Shown in pieces: positions 9,316 to 17,831 of a stretch of DNA of 64,000 nt. The number at the start of each line of letters is the position of its first letter. The stretch's first letter is position 1. The notes under the pieces were generated by a model. The model had not been told where the DNA came from and made no database searches. It saw only the letters and a program-made list of their open reading frames with translations. The stretch comes from Alphaproteobacteria bacterium (GTDB taxonomy: Bacteria > Pseudomonadota > Alphaproteobacteria > UBA2966). The position numbers and the translations under genes were made by a program. The stretch is taken from assembly GCA_018650465.1 (NCBI GenBank), contig JABIFY010000007.1:28122-92121 (forward strand). The letters are read 5' to 3'.

Positions 9316-9858
9316 TCAGCTTTTGGCCTCTGCCGGAGCCACATAATGCATCAAGGCCCTGAACGGGATCAGCATGGCGAGCGCCAGAACCAGCTTCACA
9401 CCAAAGTCGCCAATACCAAGTGTCACCCACGGTACCGGTGTGGCGTAGAACGCAATTGAAAAGAACAGAGCTGTATCCAGCGCTGAGGCCAGAGTCGATG
9501 ATATCAATGGTGTTTGCCACCAGGTCAGGCGACGCAGGCGGTTAAAGATATAAACATCAACCAGTTGTGCCAGCAAAAAGGCGGTACCGGAAGCCACAGC
9601 AATACGTGCACCGGCAAACCAGATTGACAGAATCACAGCCAAGGCAAAGCCCGCATAAACCACCAGGCGGGTCTTGGCAGGGCCATAGCGGCGGTTCGTC
9701 AGGTCCGTGACAAGGAAGCATACCGGGTACGTCAGCGCCCCCCAGGTCAACCAGTCATTGATCGGGATTTGCACGACGATATTGGACACTACAACGATGA
9801 TGATCATGGCCAACGTCGGCAGCCATAATTCCTTGATGTACGTACTTGAGCTGTTCAT
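9316..9858 (-). CDS. yhhQ: Queuosine-precursor transporter, YhhQ/VUT family
   Basis: Inner-membrane protein of about 180 aa with five to six membrane segments, of the VUT/YhhQ family that imports queuine precursors such as preQ0 and preQ1. Diagnostic features are the LTYPVCFLVTDLTNRRYG motif, the ASGTAFLLAQLVDVYIFNRL segment and SSTLASALDTALFFSIAF. ATG at 9858 is chosen because aaggaa stands 7 bases upstream; longer in-frame starts reach back towards the rpmB terminator. It lies downstream of rpmB on the same strand but is separated from it by a strong terminator, so it likely has its own weak promoter or depends on read-through. The assignment to queuosine salvage is by family. Confidence 0.9.
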   Translation of the reverse strand: MNSSSTYIKELWLPTLAMIIIVVVSNIVVQIPINDWLTWGALTYPVCFLVTDLTNRRYGPAKTRLVVYAGFALAVILSIWFAGARIAVASGTAFLLAQLVDVYIFNRLRRLTWWQTPLISSTLASALDTALFFSIAFYATPVPWVTLGIGDFGVKLVLALAMLIPFRALMHYVAPAEAKS

Positions 9859-9898
9859 CGTCATTTCCTTTTCGTCGTATTCTTCGACATCATACCGT

Positions 9899-9939
9899 AA
9901 AAAGTAGTTCACCCGCGCCTGTTTCCAGGCGCGGGTGAA
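9899..9939 (-). terminator. Rho-independent terminator of rpmB
   Basis: Perfect 14-bp stem (caggcgcgggtgaa with ttcacccgcgcctg, 4-base loop, 9908-9939). Read on the minus strand it is followed by ctacttttt, giving a T-tract. It lies directly after the rpmB stop at 9961 and upstream of yhhQ. Confidence 0.88.
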
Positions 9940-9960
9940 AAACAGTATTGACTAGCCGGT

Positions 9961-10257
9961 TCAGGCGGCAGCAGCGGCCTTGGCTTTTTTGGCCAGCTCG
10001 CGCTTGATCCGCAAGGCACCCGAAGACAACTGGTCGTCCTTGGCTTTCAGCAAAAATTTATCCAGACCACCATTATGCTCGACCGAGCGCAGAGCGTGGG
10101 CTGAAACCTTGAAACGCATGGAGCGATCCAGTGACTCGCTGTACAGGTTTGTTTCCTGAACATTGGGAAGAAAACGGCGGCGGGTCTTGTTGTGAGCGTG
10201 GCTCACGTTATTCCCGGTCAGTACACCTTTTCCGGTCAGTTCGCAGCGTCGTGCCAT
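9961..10257 (-). CDS. rpmB: 50S ribosomal protein L28
   Basis: Component of the large ribosomal subunit. The sequence begins [20 protein letters not shown] with the usual [14 protein letters not shown] continuation, and [25 protein letters not shown] text (here [19 protein letters not shown]) follows. The 98 aa length and the Lys/Ala-rich tail are normal for alphaproteobacteria. It is a single-gene unit with its own terminator. Upstream at 10285-10304 lies an 8-bp inverted repeat (tttcagga / tcctgaaa) of unknown role. The first zinc-ribbon type Cys pairs of other L28 proteins are absent apart from C5. Confidence 0.97.
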   Translation of the reverse strand: MARRCELTGKGVLTGNNVSHAHNKTRRRFLPNVQETNLYSESLDRSMRFKVSAHALRSVEHNGGLDKFLLKAKDDQLSSGALRIKRELAKKAKAAAAA

Positions 10258-10284
10258 GGTTCTGGTACCTTTAGTCGTTTGTTA

Positions 10285-10304
10285 TTTCAGGATAATTCCT
10301 GAAA
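10285..10304. promoter_or_regulatory. 8-bp inverted repeat upstream of rpmB
   Basis: tttcagga-taat-tcctgaaa, about 30 bp before the rpmB start. It could be a leader hairpin or an operator; no T-tract follows on either strand, so it is not a terminator. The rest of 10258-10491 holds no gene I can support. Confidence 0.35.
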
Positions 10305-10491
10305 AGAAATTCTGTTTCCAAATATGATTTGCTCTCGAAGCCACACAATCGTCTGGTCGCCAATATTAAGGGGCGCTCATTTTCGAAATAAGTGGCTCAA
10401 CAACAGCAAAGCATTGCACCCAGGCTCTTCAGCTCGGGAACGGCGCTTTTTAAGCCACCAATGGCGCGGCGTCAAGGAAATACGGGATTAA

Positions 10492-11499
10492 TTAATCCTC
10501 TTTTTCGCCCCGGAAAGCCGCCATCAGCCTGCGCGCAGCAACAGAAGGCGTCATCCGGCCAGCGGCAACTTCGGCTTCAACGTGATGCAACTGTTTCCCG
10601 ACGACGGAATCCCGCCGGAAAGCATCGATTAAACTTTCTTCGATTTCACCCCACAGCCACGCTCTGGCCTGATCTGCACGATGGTCAAAAAGCGAGTCGG
10701 CCGCTTCAAAAGCCTGATGATGGTTCAGAATTGCGGCCAAAATCTCTGCCATTCCCCTTTTTTCGATGGCGGAACAAATCAGGACTTCGGGCTGCCACAG
10801 ATGAGTTGAGGGCCGCATCAGTCCCAGGGCACCGGCATATTCAGCTGCAAACCGACCGGCAACAGCCTTCAAGTCACCGTCAGCCTTGTTGACGACCACG
10901 AGATCAGCCAGTTCCATGATACCGCGTTTGATACCTTGCAGCTCATCACCACCACCTGGGGACAGCAACAACAGGAACATATCGACCATAGCTGCCACAG
11001 CTGTTTCAGATTGTCCCACACCCACTGTTTCAATGATGACAATGTCATAACCTGCGGCTTCACATACCAGCATCGTTTCCCGTGTGCGACGGGCGACACC
11101 ACCCAGGGTACCGCCAGAAGGTGACGGCCGAATGAAGGCGTTGGAATCACGAGAGAGTTCTTCCATGCGGGTTTTATCGCCCAGAATGGAGCCACCGGAT
11201 CGCACTGATGAGGGATCGATCGCCAAAACAGCAACACGCTTGCCGGTTGCCACCAAATGCAAGCCAAAGGCTTCAATAAAGGTAGATTTACCGGCGCCGG
11301 GCGGACCGGTAATACCCAGACGTATGGCCTTGCCGGATTGCGGCAACAGCAAAGACAGTAGTTCATTTGCCTGTAACTGGTGATCGGCCCGTTGTGATTC
11401 GATCAAAGTAATGGCCCGGCCAAGGGCCCGGCGCTCACCGGCCACAACACCATCCGCGAGAGCCTGCATTGCTGAAGTGGCTGTGGTCGGATCAGACAT
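10492..11499 (-). CDS. meaB: Methylmalonyl-CoA mutase-associated GTPase MeaB (ArgK family)
   Basis: G3E-family GTPase that loads adenosylcobalamin onto methylmalonyl-CoA mutase and protects it. The P-loop is GITGPPGAGKSTFIEAFG, and switch/Walker B text is IIETVGVGQSETAVAAMVDMF. The base-recognition motif is VVNKADGD. Its length of 335 aa fits the ArgK/MeaB group. It lies about 3.3 kb from the mutase gene, in a separate unit on the same strand. A small coiled-coil gene lies just upstream and could share its promoter (gap 38 bp). Together with cobST and the mutase it makes this region strongly B12-linked. Confidence 0.95.
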   Translation of the reverse strand: MSDPTTATSAMQALADGVVAGERRALGRAITLIESQRADHQLQANELLSLLLPQSGKAIRLGITGPPGAGKSTFIEAFGLHLVATGKRVAVLAIDPSSVRSGGSILGDKTRMEELSRDSNAFIRPSPSGGTLGGVARRTRETMLVCEAAGYDIVIIETVGVGQSETAVAAMVDMFLLLLSPGGGDELQGIKRGIMELADLVVVNKADGDLKAVAGRFAAEYAGALGLMRPSTHLWQPEVLICSAIEKRGMAEILAAILNHHQAFEAADSLFDHRADQARAWLWGEIEESLIDAFRRDSVVGKQLHHVEAEVAAGRMTPSVAARRLMAAFRGEKED

Positions 11500-11537
11500 G
11501 AACTACCGGCTAAATATCCAAATTTTGAAAAAGGCAG

Positions 11538-11936
11538 TCAGGTATCGCGCTCAGTGCCAAACAACTCGTCATCATCTGTTTCGCTGGCGGCGACAACAAT
11601 TTCCGGCTCATACTCGGCTTGCACAGGTTCAGTTTGAGGTTTGTCCAAAGCACTTTCCAGCATGCGCTGTCGTGTTTCAAGATCAAGTTCGCCCAATGCT
11701 TCCTGGGCTTTTGCCTGATTAACCATCGCGGTCTGGATTTCGGTCTGTCTTTTATCGGAAATACCCAGGCTTTGTCCGGCCTGGGTATTCATGGCCTTGA
11801 CCAGAGCATTGGTCTTGGCCATCTCAACCTTCAACTCATCTTCCAGTTTGGTCACATAGGCCCGACGCGCCAAAGCACGACGTCCTTCCTTATCAAGGAA
11901 CATCGACAAAAACATGCGGGTTATAAAGCCGAGCAC
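11538..11936 (-). CDS. Hypothetical small coiled-coil protein
   Basis: Unrecognised protein of about 132 aa. The N-terminus is a hydrophobic/basic stretch (MLGFITRMFLSMFLDKEGRR), followed by a long amphipathic helix with heptad-like spacing (YVTKLEDELKVEMAKTNALV and onward). The tail is acidic and low in complexity (PEIVVAASETDDDELF). A GTG start at 11936 is chosen because ggagg stands 6 bases upstream; an upstream ATG at 11963 or 11957 would place that site inside the gene. It precedes meaB by 38 bp on the same strand. The initial helix could act as a membrane anchor. No function can be assigned. Confidence 0.6.
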   Translation of the reverse strand: MLGFITRMFLSMFLDKEGRRALARRAYVTKLEDELKVEMAKTNALVKAMNTQAGQSLGISDKRQTEIQTAMVNQAKAQEALGELDLETRQRMLESALDKPQTEPVQAEYEPEIVVAASETDDDELFGTERDT

Positions 11937-12074
11937 ACGGAACCTCCGGTTAGACATCTGCACTTGATCTCACCTGATTTCACCAAGGCTCAAGCGCGCG
12001 TCACAGACCGCGATATTGCAGTCAATTTGTGTATAATGTAAAGGCAAACAGCGGTCTAAGATCAAGGATTTCAC

Positions 12075-12758
12075 ATGACGCCAGGATGTAAGAATCTCAT
12101 AAACAAGATGAAAGCGATGGCGGATCCCGAAGCCCTGGCGGGTAAGGCCCGTTTTGGAATCAACATTGAAAATTCCCTGGGCCTGCGAATGCCGCAAATT
12201 CGCAACCTGGCCCGCGAGATTGGTCGCGACCACAACCTGGCTCTGGAACTGTGGCAAACCGGCATCGTCGATGCACGCATATTGGCCCCGCTGATTGCAC
12301 AAAAAAAGGAGGTCACAGACCAATTGATGGAAAGCTGGGTCACTGATTTTGCCTCCTGGGATGTCTGTGACCAGTGCTGCATCAACCTTTTTCGCCATCA
12401 TGCCACTGCTTTTGACAAGGTTACGACCTGGGCTGCACGGGAGGAGGAATTTGTCCGACGGGCAGGCTTTGCCTTGCTAGCCACCCTGGCAGTTCACAAA
12501 AAACAGGAACCTGACCAAACCTTCATCGATTTTTTTCCTTTGATCGAACACTACGCCTTTGATAACCGGAACTTCGTAAAAAAGGCTGTGAACTGGGCCT
12601 TGCGGCAAATCGGCAAGCGCAACAAGGCGCTGAATCTGGCGGCAATCGGCGTCAGCAACCGCATTCTGGAACAGGATACGCCCCCCACCCGATGGATCGC
12701 CAATGATGCCTTGCGGGAGCTACACGACAAAAAGATTCTTGCCCGTTTTAAAAACTGA
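12075..12758 (+). CDS. DNA alkylation repair protein (AlkD-like HEAT-repeat glycosylase)
   Basis: Predicted DNA glycosylase of the AlkC/AlkD superfamily, all-helical HEAT-like repeats that remove N3- and N7-alkylated purines. Family features are GINIENSLGLRMPQIRNLAR, the segment DFASWDVCDQCC with the conserved SWD motif, EEEFVRRAGFALLATLAVH, and NFVKKAVNWALRQIGKRN with the conserved Lys-Ala-Val-Asn-Trp-Ala-Leu-Arg block. Length 227 aa is typical. It stands alone between a divergent hypothetical gene and a DUF4389 gene. Which lesions it handles cannot be told from sequence. Confidence 0.9.
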   Translation: MTPGCKNLINKMKAMADPEALAGKARFGINIENSLGLRMPQIRNLAREIGRDHNLALELWQTGIVDARILAPLIAQKKEVTDQLMESWVTDFASWDVCDQCCINLFRHHATAFDKVTTWAAREEEFVRRAGFALLATLAVHKKQEPDQTFIDFFPLIEHYAFDNRNFVKKAVNWALRQIGKRNKALNLAAIGVSNRILEQDTPPTRWIANDALRELHDKKILARFKN

Positions 12759-12831
12759 CTGGTGAAATCACTTGCAAAGACCATAGAAATAGCCATTTCC
12801 AAGGTCTGGTATTAACGAAATAACGGAGCAC

Positions 12832-13146
12832 ATGATGGATAGCGAGACCAAAAGCAACCTGACTGAACAAAGCACATGGAAGCGTATCGCCTACATGGTT
12901 TTGTTTGTAATCACGTTTAACGTCGCTGAAATGGTTCTGTTTGTCGTTGTTGTTCTGCAAGTTGCCTTCAAATTGCTGACCGGCAAACCCCTTGATCCCC
13001 TGAAGGAACTAGGCCAGGAAATCGGTACCTATTTGCGTAGCGTCGTCAATTTTCTGACATTTGAAACTGAAGAGATGCCTTTCCCTGTGAAGCCTTGGCC
13101 CAGCAGCAATCCAAAAAGCGGTGGCCCTGTCAGCACAAGCGTTTGA
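12832..13146 (+). CDS. DUF4389 membrane protein
   Basis: Small membrane protein of 104 aa in the DUF4389 family, whose function is unknown. The pattern is characteristic: a membrane segment YMVLFVITFNVAEMVLFVVV, then QVAFKLLTGKPLDPLKELGQ, then IGTYLRSVVNFLTFETEEMPFPV with the conserved Thr-Glu-Glu-x-Pro-Phe-Pro box. The tail is Pro/Ser-rich. ATG at 12832 or 12835, with aacggagc upstream. It lies alone after the AlkD-like gene with a 73-bp gap. Confidence 0.8.
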   Translation: MMDSETKSNLTEQSTWKRIAYMVLFVITFNVAEMVLFVVVVLQVAFKLLTGKPLDPLKELGQEIGTYLRSVVNFLTFETEEMPFPVKPWPSSNPKSGGPVSTSV

Positions 13147-13257
13147 AAACCACGAGTTAAAGGCTCCAGGTCACAAACAAAATTTTGTCCGGTGATGGTC
13201 TAAAGGCCACTATCTGTTTTATCATGGCGACAAATCAACCAGCTTAGCGGAGTTCCC

Positions 13258-14748
13258 ATGCGCCTGGTTATCGCCATGATGAAACACGAAACCAATACGT
13301 TCTCGCCGGTCCCGGCAAACTTTCAACGGTTTGAGGACTGGGGGGCCCAATTTGGTGATGCCGCCCGCGAAGCTTATGAACATACCGCCATGCCCATGGC
13401 CGCTTATATCAAACTGGCCCGGGCCAGAGGGCATACGTTCGTCACTCCTTTCGCTGGTGAGGCCATGCCATCAGGCAAGGTGACCAAAGATGCCTATGAG
13501 CGCATGAGCGACGCTATTCTGGATGCCGTGCGCGTGGGCTGTGATGCGGCCTTGCTGGATTTACACGGAGCCATGGTGGCTGAAACCACCGACGATGGTG
13601 AAGGCACCTTGCTGGAACGCATCCGCGAAATTGCCCCCGATTTGCCCATTGCGGTGACCTGCGATTTGCACTGCAATTTAACACAGAAAATGATCGACAA
13701 CTGCACTGCCCTGATCGGCTACAAGACCTACCCTCACGTGGATATGTATGAAGTCGCGGAACAGGTTGGTGAAATTCTGTTTCGCCATCTTGATGGTGAA
13801 GTTAACGCCACCATGGCCTGGGGCAATCGTCCGGTTCTGGCGCAAACCCTGCGCATGGGAACAGATGACGAGCCCATGAAATCCCTCATCGACATGTGTA
13901 AGGCCGCTGAAGAGGAACCGGGCGTTCTGGCTGCAACAGCGTTTGGCGGCTTTCCTCTGGCGGACATTCACGATGCCGGATTATCCTCAATTGTCATTAG
14001 CGATGGTAACGTTGATCAGGCTGTTGAGGTCCGCGACCGGATTCTTAATATCGGCTGGAAAGAACGCGAGGATTTTGTCTATAAGGGCGAACCCCTGGAA
14101 GACGCCGTTGCCCGCGCCAAAACTCTGGAAGCCCCTGTTGGCGACAATCCTGTGATCATGCTGGATCATGCTGACAATACTGGCTCAGGTGCCACTCAGG
14201 ACACAATGGAAGTTATCGAAGAAGTCTTGCGTCAGGGACTGGAAGATGTCGCTGTCGGGGCCGTATGGGACCCTGAGGCTGTCAAACAAATGCAAGCCGC
14301 AGGCATCGGCAATACCATCACTCTGGAACTTGGTGGCCGCACCGACATGCCGTCCATCAACAAAAAGGGTGAGCCCCTGACAGTGACCGGCAATGTGAAA
14401 ACCCTGACGGATGGGAATTGGGTGGTGCGTGGCCCCATGTATACCGGCGTTGAAGTTCGGCTTGGTGACACCGCCGTGCTGGACACCGGCAATATGGAGA
14501 TCGTGATTACGTCTTTGCATCACGAACCCTGGGACCAGGGCATTTTCACGTCCGTTGGCATTGATCCGAAATTCAAAAAATACCTGATCCTGAAATCACG
14601 CATTCACTATCGCGCCGGATTTGCATCAATTGAGCGGGAGACGGTGACTTGTGACGGTGTGGGCGTGACGACCTCGGACAACAGTCAGCTCGAATTCGTC
14701 AATATCCGCCGCCCTATCTATCCTCTGGATTTGATCAACGAGCCTTGA
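13258..14748 (+). CDS. M81-family metallopeptidase (MlrC-like)
   Basis: Zinc-dependent hydrolase of the M81 family, named for MlrC of microcystin degradation but widespread in alphaproteobacteria with unknown natural substrates. The N-terminal DUF1485 domain begins MRLVIAMMKHETNTFSPVPA and includes LLDLHGAMVAETTDDGEG and VTCDLHCNLTQKM; the His and Asp residues of DLHG, CDLHCN and the later YPHVD are probable metal ligands. The C-terminal MlrC domain holds VIMLDHADNTGSGATQD. The length of 496 aa is normal. It ends 7 bp from the converging methylmalonyl-CoA mutase gene. It need not act on microcystin; peptidic or amide substrates are plausible. Confidence 0.9.
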   Translation: MRLVIAMMKHETNTFSPVPANFQRFEDWGAQFGDAAREAYEHTAMPMAAYIKLARARGHTFVTPFAGEAMPSGKVTKDAYERMSDAILDAVRVGCDAALLDLHGAMVAETTDDGEGTLLERIREIAPDLPIAVTCDLHCNLTQKMIDNCTALIGYKTYPHVDMYEVAEQVGEILFRHLDGEVNATMAWGNRPVLAQTLRMGTDDEPMKSLIDMCKAAEEEPGVLAATAFGGFPLADIHDAGLSSIVISDGNVDQAVEVRDRILNIGWKEREDFVYKGEPLEDAVARAKTLEAPVGDNPVIMLDHADNTGSGATQDTMEVIEEVLRQGLEDVAVGAVWDPEAVKQMQAAGIGNTITLELGGRTDMPSINKKGEPLTVTGNVKTLTDGNWVVRGPMYTGVEVRLGDTAVLDTGNMEIVITSLHHEPWDQGIFTSVGIDPKFKKYLILKSRIHYRAGFASIERETVTCDGVGVTTSDNSQLEFVNIRRPIYPLDLINEP

Positions 14749-14755
14749 GGCAGTC

Positions 14756-16918
14756 TTACTCCGCCGCCTCGTGACGCGCTGAAACCAGGTCAATCACATC
14801 AGCGGCGGCTTCAGTAATATTTGTGCCCGGACCAAAGATCGCGCCGACACCGGCGGCCCGGAGTTCATCGTAATCTTTTGGCGGCACAACCCCACCAACA
14901 ATCACCAGAATATCACCTGCACCTTCGGCCTTCAGGGCCGCAATAAGCTGCGGCACCAAAGTCTTGTGACCAGCTGCCTGGGACGACACACCGACGATAT
15001 GCACATCATTTTCCACGGCTTGGCGGGCGGCTTCTTCCGGGGTTTGGAACAAAGGTCCGATATCTACATCAAAGCCCAGATCAGCAAAGGCCGTGGCGAT
15101 AACCTTGGCACCACGATCATGACCGTCCTGGCCCAGCTTCACCACCATTAAACGCGGGCGACGGCCTTGGGCGTCGGCAAATTTGGTAACGTTTTTCTGA
15201 ATATTGCTGAAGCTTTCATCATCGGCATAGGCACCGCCATAAACCCCTGACACGGATTGGGTCGTCGCTTTGTGGCGCGTGAAAACACGCTCCATGGCAT
15301 CAGAAACTTCGCCGACACTGGCCCGTGCGCGAACGGCATCTACGGACAAGGCCAGCAGGTTACCGCCTGAACGGGCGCCTGCCTCCAGAGCCTGCAAAGC
15401 CGCTTGGGCTTTGGCTTCAACCCGACCGGAACGCATGTCTTTCAAACGTGAAATCTGCGATTCCCGTACCGCATCGTTATCGACTTCCAGCAGATCAATT
15501 TCTGCCTCATCCGCCAGCTTGTATTTGTTGACGCCAACGATGACATCTTCACCGCGATCAACACGGGCCTGACGGCGGGCCGCACTTTCTTCAATGCGCA
15601 GCTTGGGCATGCCTTCAGCCACGGCCTTTGTCATGCCACCCAGCTCTTCCACTTCGTCGATCAGCTTCTGGGCTGCTTCGGCCAACTCGTGAGTCAGGCT
15701 TTCAACGTAGTAGCTGCCTGCCAAAGGGTCGACCACATTGGTAATGCCGGTTTCTTCCTGCAGGATAATCTGGGTATTGCGGGCGATGCGGGCCGAGGTA
15801 TCCGTTGGCAAGGCCATGGCTTCGTCAAAGGCATTTGTATGCAGGCTTTGGGTCCCGCCCAGGGCCGCGGACAGTGCTTCGTAAGCTGTGCGCACAACGT
15901 TGTTGTAAGGGTCCTGCTCCGTCAGGGAGACCCCCGAAGTCTGACAGTGGGTGCGCAAGGAAAAAGAGCGCGGGTCTTTGGGGTCAAACTGTTGCATCAG
16001 GCGCGCCCACAGCAGGCGGGCAGCGCGCAATTTGGCGGCTTCCATAAAGAAGTTCATGCCAATCGCAAAAAAGAATGACAGACGCGGCGCAAATTTGTCC
16101 ACGTCCAGGCCTTGCGCCACAGCTGCCCGCACATATTCAACGCCGTCGGCCAGGGTAAAGGCCAGTTCTTGAACGGCCGTCGCACCCGCTTCCTGCATGT
16201 GATAGCCGGAAATTGAAATCGAGTTAAAGCGCGGCATATGTTCCGCCGTATAGGCAATAATATCAGCCACAATCCGCATACTGGGTTCCGGCGGATAGAT
16301 ATAGGTATTGCGGACCATGAATTCCTTCAGAATGTCGTTCTGCACCGTGCCGGACAGCTGGGCCAATTCCACGCCCTGTTCTTCCGCTGCCACGATATAA
16401 CCCGCCATCACGGGCAAAATCGCCCCGTTCATCGTCATGGAGACACTGACCTTGTCGAGCGCAATGCCTTCGAACAGGACTTTCATATCCTCGACGGAAT
16501 CGATGGCGACACCTGCCTTGCCGACGTCGCCAACCACACGTGGATGGTCCGAATCATAGCCCCTGTGCGTGGCCAGGTCGAAGGCGACAGATACCCCTGT
16601 TTGCCCGGCGGCCAGATTGCGATGGAAAAAGGCGTTGGTCTCCCGGGCCGTGGAAAATCCACCATACTGGCGCACTGTCCATGGACGACCGGTATACATG
16701 GTGGCACGGGGCCCGCGTGTGTAAGGCGCGATCCCCGGCATTGTCGCTGCGTCATAGCCTTCAGCCCGTGCGGCTTCCAGGTCTTCAGCGGTATACAGCG
16801 GCTTGACGTCGATCCCTTCCGGTGTTTTCCAGGTCAGGTCATCCAGGTCGCGCCCTTTCAGCTCTTTTGAAGCCAGGTCGCGCCAATCTGCAAGGGTTTT
16901 TTTCTCGAAATCACTCAT
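14756..16918 (-). CDS. scpA: Methylmalonyl-CoA mutase, large subunit
   Basis: Adenosylcobalamin-dependent isomerase interconverting (R)-methylmalonyl-CoA and succinyl-CoA, used in propionate breakdown and the ethylmalonyl-CoA pathway. The N-terminal catalytic barrel contains [20 protein letters not shown] and [18 protein letters not shown]. The C-terminal B12 domain (about residues 585-715) has the base-off DxHxxG motif in [13 protein letters not shown] and the GVVPPKDY loop. At 720 aa it is the single-chain catalytic form, which may be a homodimer or need a small subunit encoded elsewhere. MeaB is encoded 3.3 kb downstream on the same strand. It converges on the M81 gene with 7 bp between stops. 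Confidence 0.97.
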   Translation of the reverse strand: MSDFEKKTLADWRDLASKELKGRDLDDLTWKTPEGIDVKPLYTAEDLEAARAEGYDAATMPGIAPYTRGPRATMYTGRPWTVRQYGGFSTARETNAFFHRNLAAGQTGVSVAFDLATHRGYDSDHPRVVGDVGKAGVAIDSVEDMKVLFEGIALDKVSVSMTMNGAILPVMAGYIVAAEEQGVELAQLSGTVQNDILKEFMVRNTYIYPPEPSMRIVADIIAYTAEHMPRFNSISISGYHMQEAGATAVQELAFTLADGVEYVRAAVAQGLDVDKFAPRLSFFFAIGMNFFMEAAKLRAARLLWARLMQQFDPKDPRSFSLRTHCQTSGVSLTEQDPYNNVVRTAYEALSAALGGTQSLHTNAFDEAMALPTDTSARIARNTQIILQEETGITNVVDPLAGSYYVESLTHELAEAAQKLIDEVEELGGMTKAVAEGMPKLRIEESAARRQARVDRGEDVIVGVNKYKLADEAEIDLLEVDNDAVRESQISRLKDMRSGRVEAKAQAALQALEAGARSGGNLLALSVDAVRARASVGEVSDAMERVFTRHKATTQSVSGVYGGAYADDESFSNIQKNVTKFADAQGRRPRLMVVKLGQDGHDRGAKVIATAFADLGFDVDIGPLFQTPEEAARQAVENDVHIVGVSSQAAGHKTLVPQLIAALKAEGAGDILVIVGGVVPPKDYDELRAAGVGAIFGPGTNITEAAADVIDLVSARHEAAE

Positions 16919-17069
16919 TACGAAATCTCATTACTCAGAGTATGGACCTAAATCCAGGTGGGGGGCTTTTCGCACTTGCGAGATGAGAAAATGCGCCAAA
17001 GTCACGGTTTAGTCAATTGTTGGACCAGGGAATGGGCCGGGGAGATACTCAATAAATTGCAATGCAAAT

Positions 17070-17089
17070 AGTTATAACATCTGTATTCC
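17070..17089 (+). repeat. Upstream copy of a 20-bp repeat before the toxin-antitoxin pair
   Basis: agttataacatctgtattcc. The same sequence with one base changed recurs at 17153-17172, 83 bp downstream and just before the antitoxin start. Each copy contains the 8-bp palindrome gttataac. Paired sites upstream of an AbrB-type antitoxin gene look like operators for autoregulation. Confidence 0.6.
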
Positions 17090-17152
17090 CTCTCAAACCA
17101 AGCCATGCATAAACTGAACGCCATAAATATGGTCGTCAACACGACCCTAATA

Positions 17153-17172
17153 AGTTATAACATATGTATTCC
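17153..17172 (+). promoter_or_regulatory. Downstream copy of the 20-bp repeat, probable operator
   Basis: agttataacatatgtattcc, matching 17070-17089 at 19 of 20 positions, ending 15 bp before the antitoxin ATG at 17188. The position fits an operator bound by the antitoxin or the toxin-antitoxin complex. The repeat is directly seen; its role is inferred. Confidence 0.6.
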
Positions 17173-17187
17173 ACACGGAGATATTTG

Positions 17188-17412
17188 ATGTACAAGCTGA
17201 AAGTTCGGAAAATTGGCAACTCTCTGGGGGTCACGTTGCCCAAAGAAGCTCTTGCCCAACTGGATGTTGCGGAGGGGGATGAAATCTATGCGACCGGCGC
17301 CGGTGACAGTCTTACACTAACCGCCAGCGACGAAACATTTGGCAAAGCCATGGAGGCCTATAAGGAAATGCGTCGCACCTACCGCAACGCCCTTGGTGAG
17401 TTGGCAAAATGA
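17188..17412 (+). CDS. Antitoxin, AbrB/MazE/SpoVT domain
   Basis: Small DNA-binding antitoxin of about 74 aa. The N-terminal swapped-hairpin AbrB domain is evident: YKLKVRKIGNSLGVTLPKEA followed by LAQLDVAEGDEIYATGAGDSL. The C-terminal helix (AMEAYKEMRRTYRNALGELA) would wrap the toxin. ATG at 17188 is chosen over 17164 because cggag lies 7 bases upstream and the extra eight residues are not family-like. Its stop overlaps the Doc-like start by 4 bp (ATGA), showing translational coupling. The two upstream 20-bp repeats fit autoregulation. Confidence 0.88.
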   Translation: MYKLKVRKIGNSLGVTLPKEALAQLDVAEGDEIYATGAGDSLTLTASDETFGKAMEAYKEMRRTYRNALGELAK

Positions 17413-17780
17413 CGGAGCCGGTCTGGCTGACGGTCGACATCATCAAAACGATTCAGGCGGACCTGATCCAACGCTTTGGTGGAGAACAAGGCCTGCACGA
17501 TGAAGCCCTGCTGGAATCGGTCATGATTCTAGCCAGAGACCGTTGGCATGCCGAAAATCCGGATATTCATGAACTGGCAGCCTGTTACGCCTACGGTCTC
17601 GCCGGAATTCGGGCCTTTGTCGATAGCAACCTGAGTATAGCTTTTGCTGCAGCCGATGTATTTCTACGGTTAAACAACAGCCAGATCAAAGTTTCCGAAC
17701 CAAAGATTGTCCTGACCTTTCTCGATCTTGCCGCCGGAGACCTGGACGAGGAAGGCCTCGCCAAAGCAATTGCAGCTTAA
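17409..17780 (+). CDS. Death-on-curing (Doc/Fic) family toxin with a degenerate active site
   Basis: Doc-type partner of the AbrB antitoxin, 123 aa. Active Doc proteins inactivate EF-Tu by phosphorylation through a Fic fold. The fold is recognisable (AACYAYGLAG, then IAFAAADVFLRLNN), but the catalytic signature HPFxDGNKRTAF reads RAFVDSNLSIAF here at residues 68-79. The His, Gly, Lys and Arg of the motif have become Arg68, Ser73, Leu75 and Ser76. Phe70, Asp72 and Asn74 remain. The frame is intact and of normal length, so the protein is probably made but unable to transfer phosphate. It may be an inactivated toxin or a repurposed co-repressor. Confidence 0.85.
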   Translation: MTEPVWLTVDIIKTIQADLIQRFGGEQGLHDEALLESVMILARDRWHAENPDIHELAACYAYGLAGIRAFVDSNLSIAFAAADVFLRLNNSQIKVSEPKIVLTFLDLAAGDLDEEGLAKAIAA

Positions 17781-17831
17781 TCAAAATCGTCGAAACTGGA
17801 ATCGGCCATGAGCAATCAGGACCGGTAAATC

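Noticed and set aside
9859..9907. preQ1 riboswitch before yhhQ
   Set aside because: Only about 50 bases lie between the rpmB terminator and the start, and I see no preQ1 aptamer pattern.
10392..10892. 166-codon open frame on the plus strand before and within meaB
   Set aside because: Mostly antisense to the meaB 3' end, Gln/Arg/Pro-rich with no domain; considered accidental.
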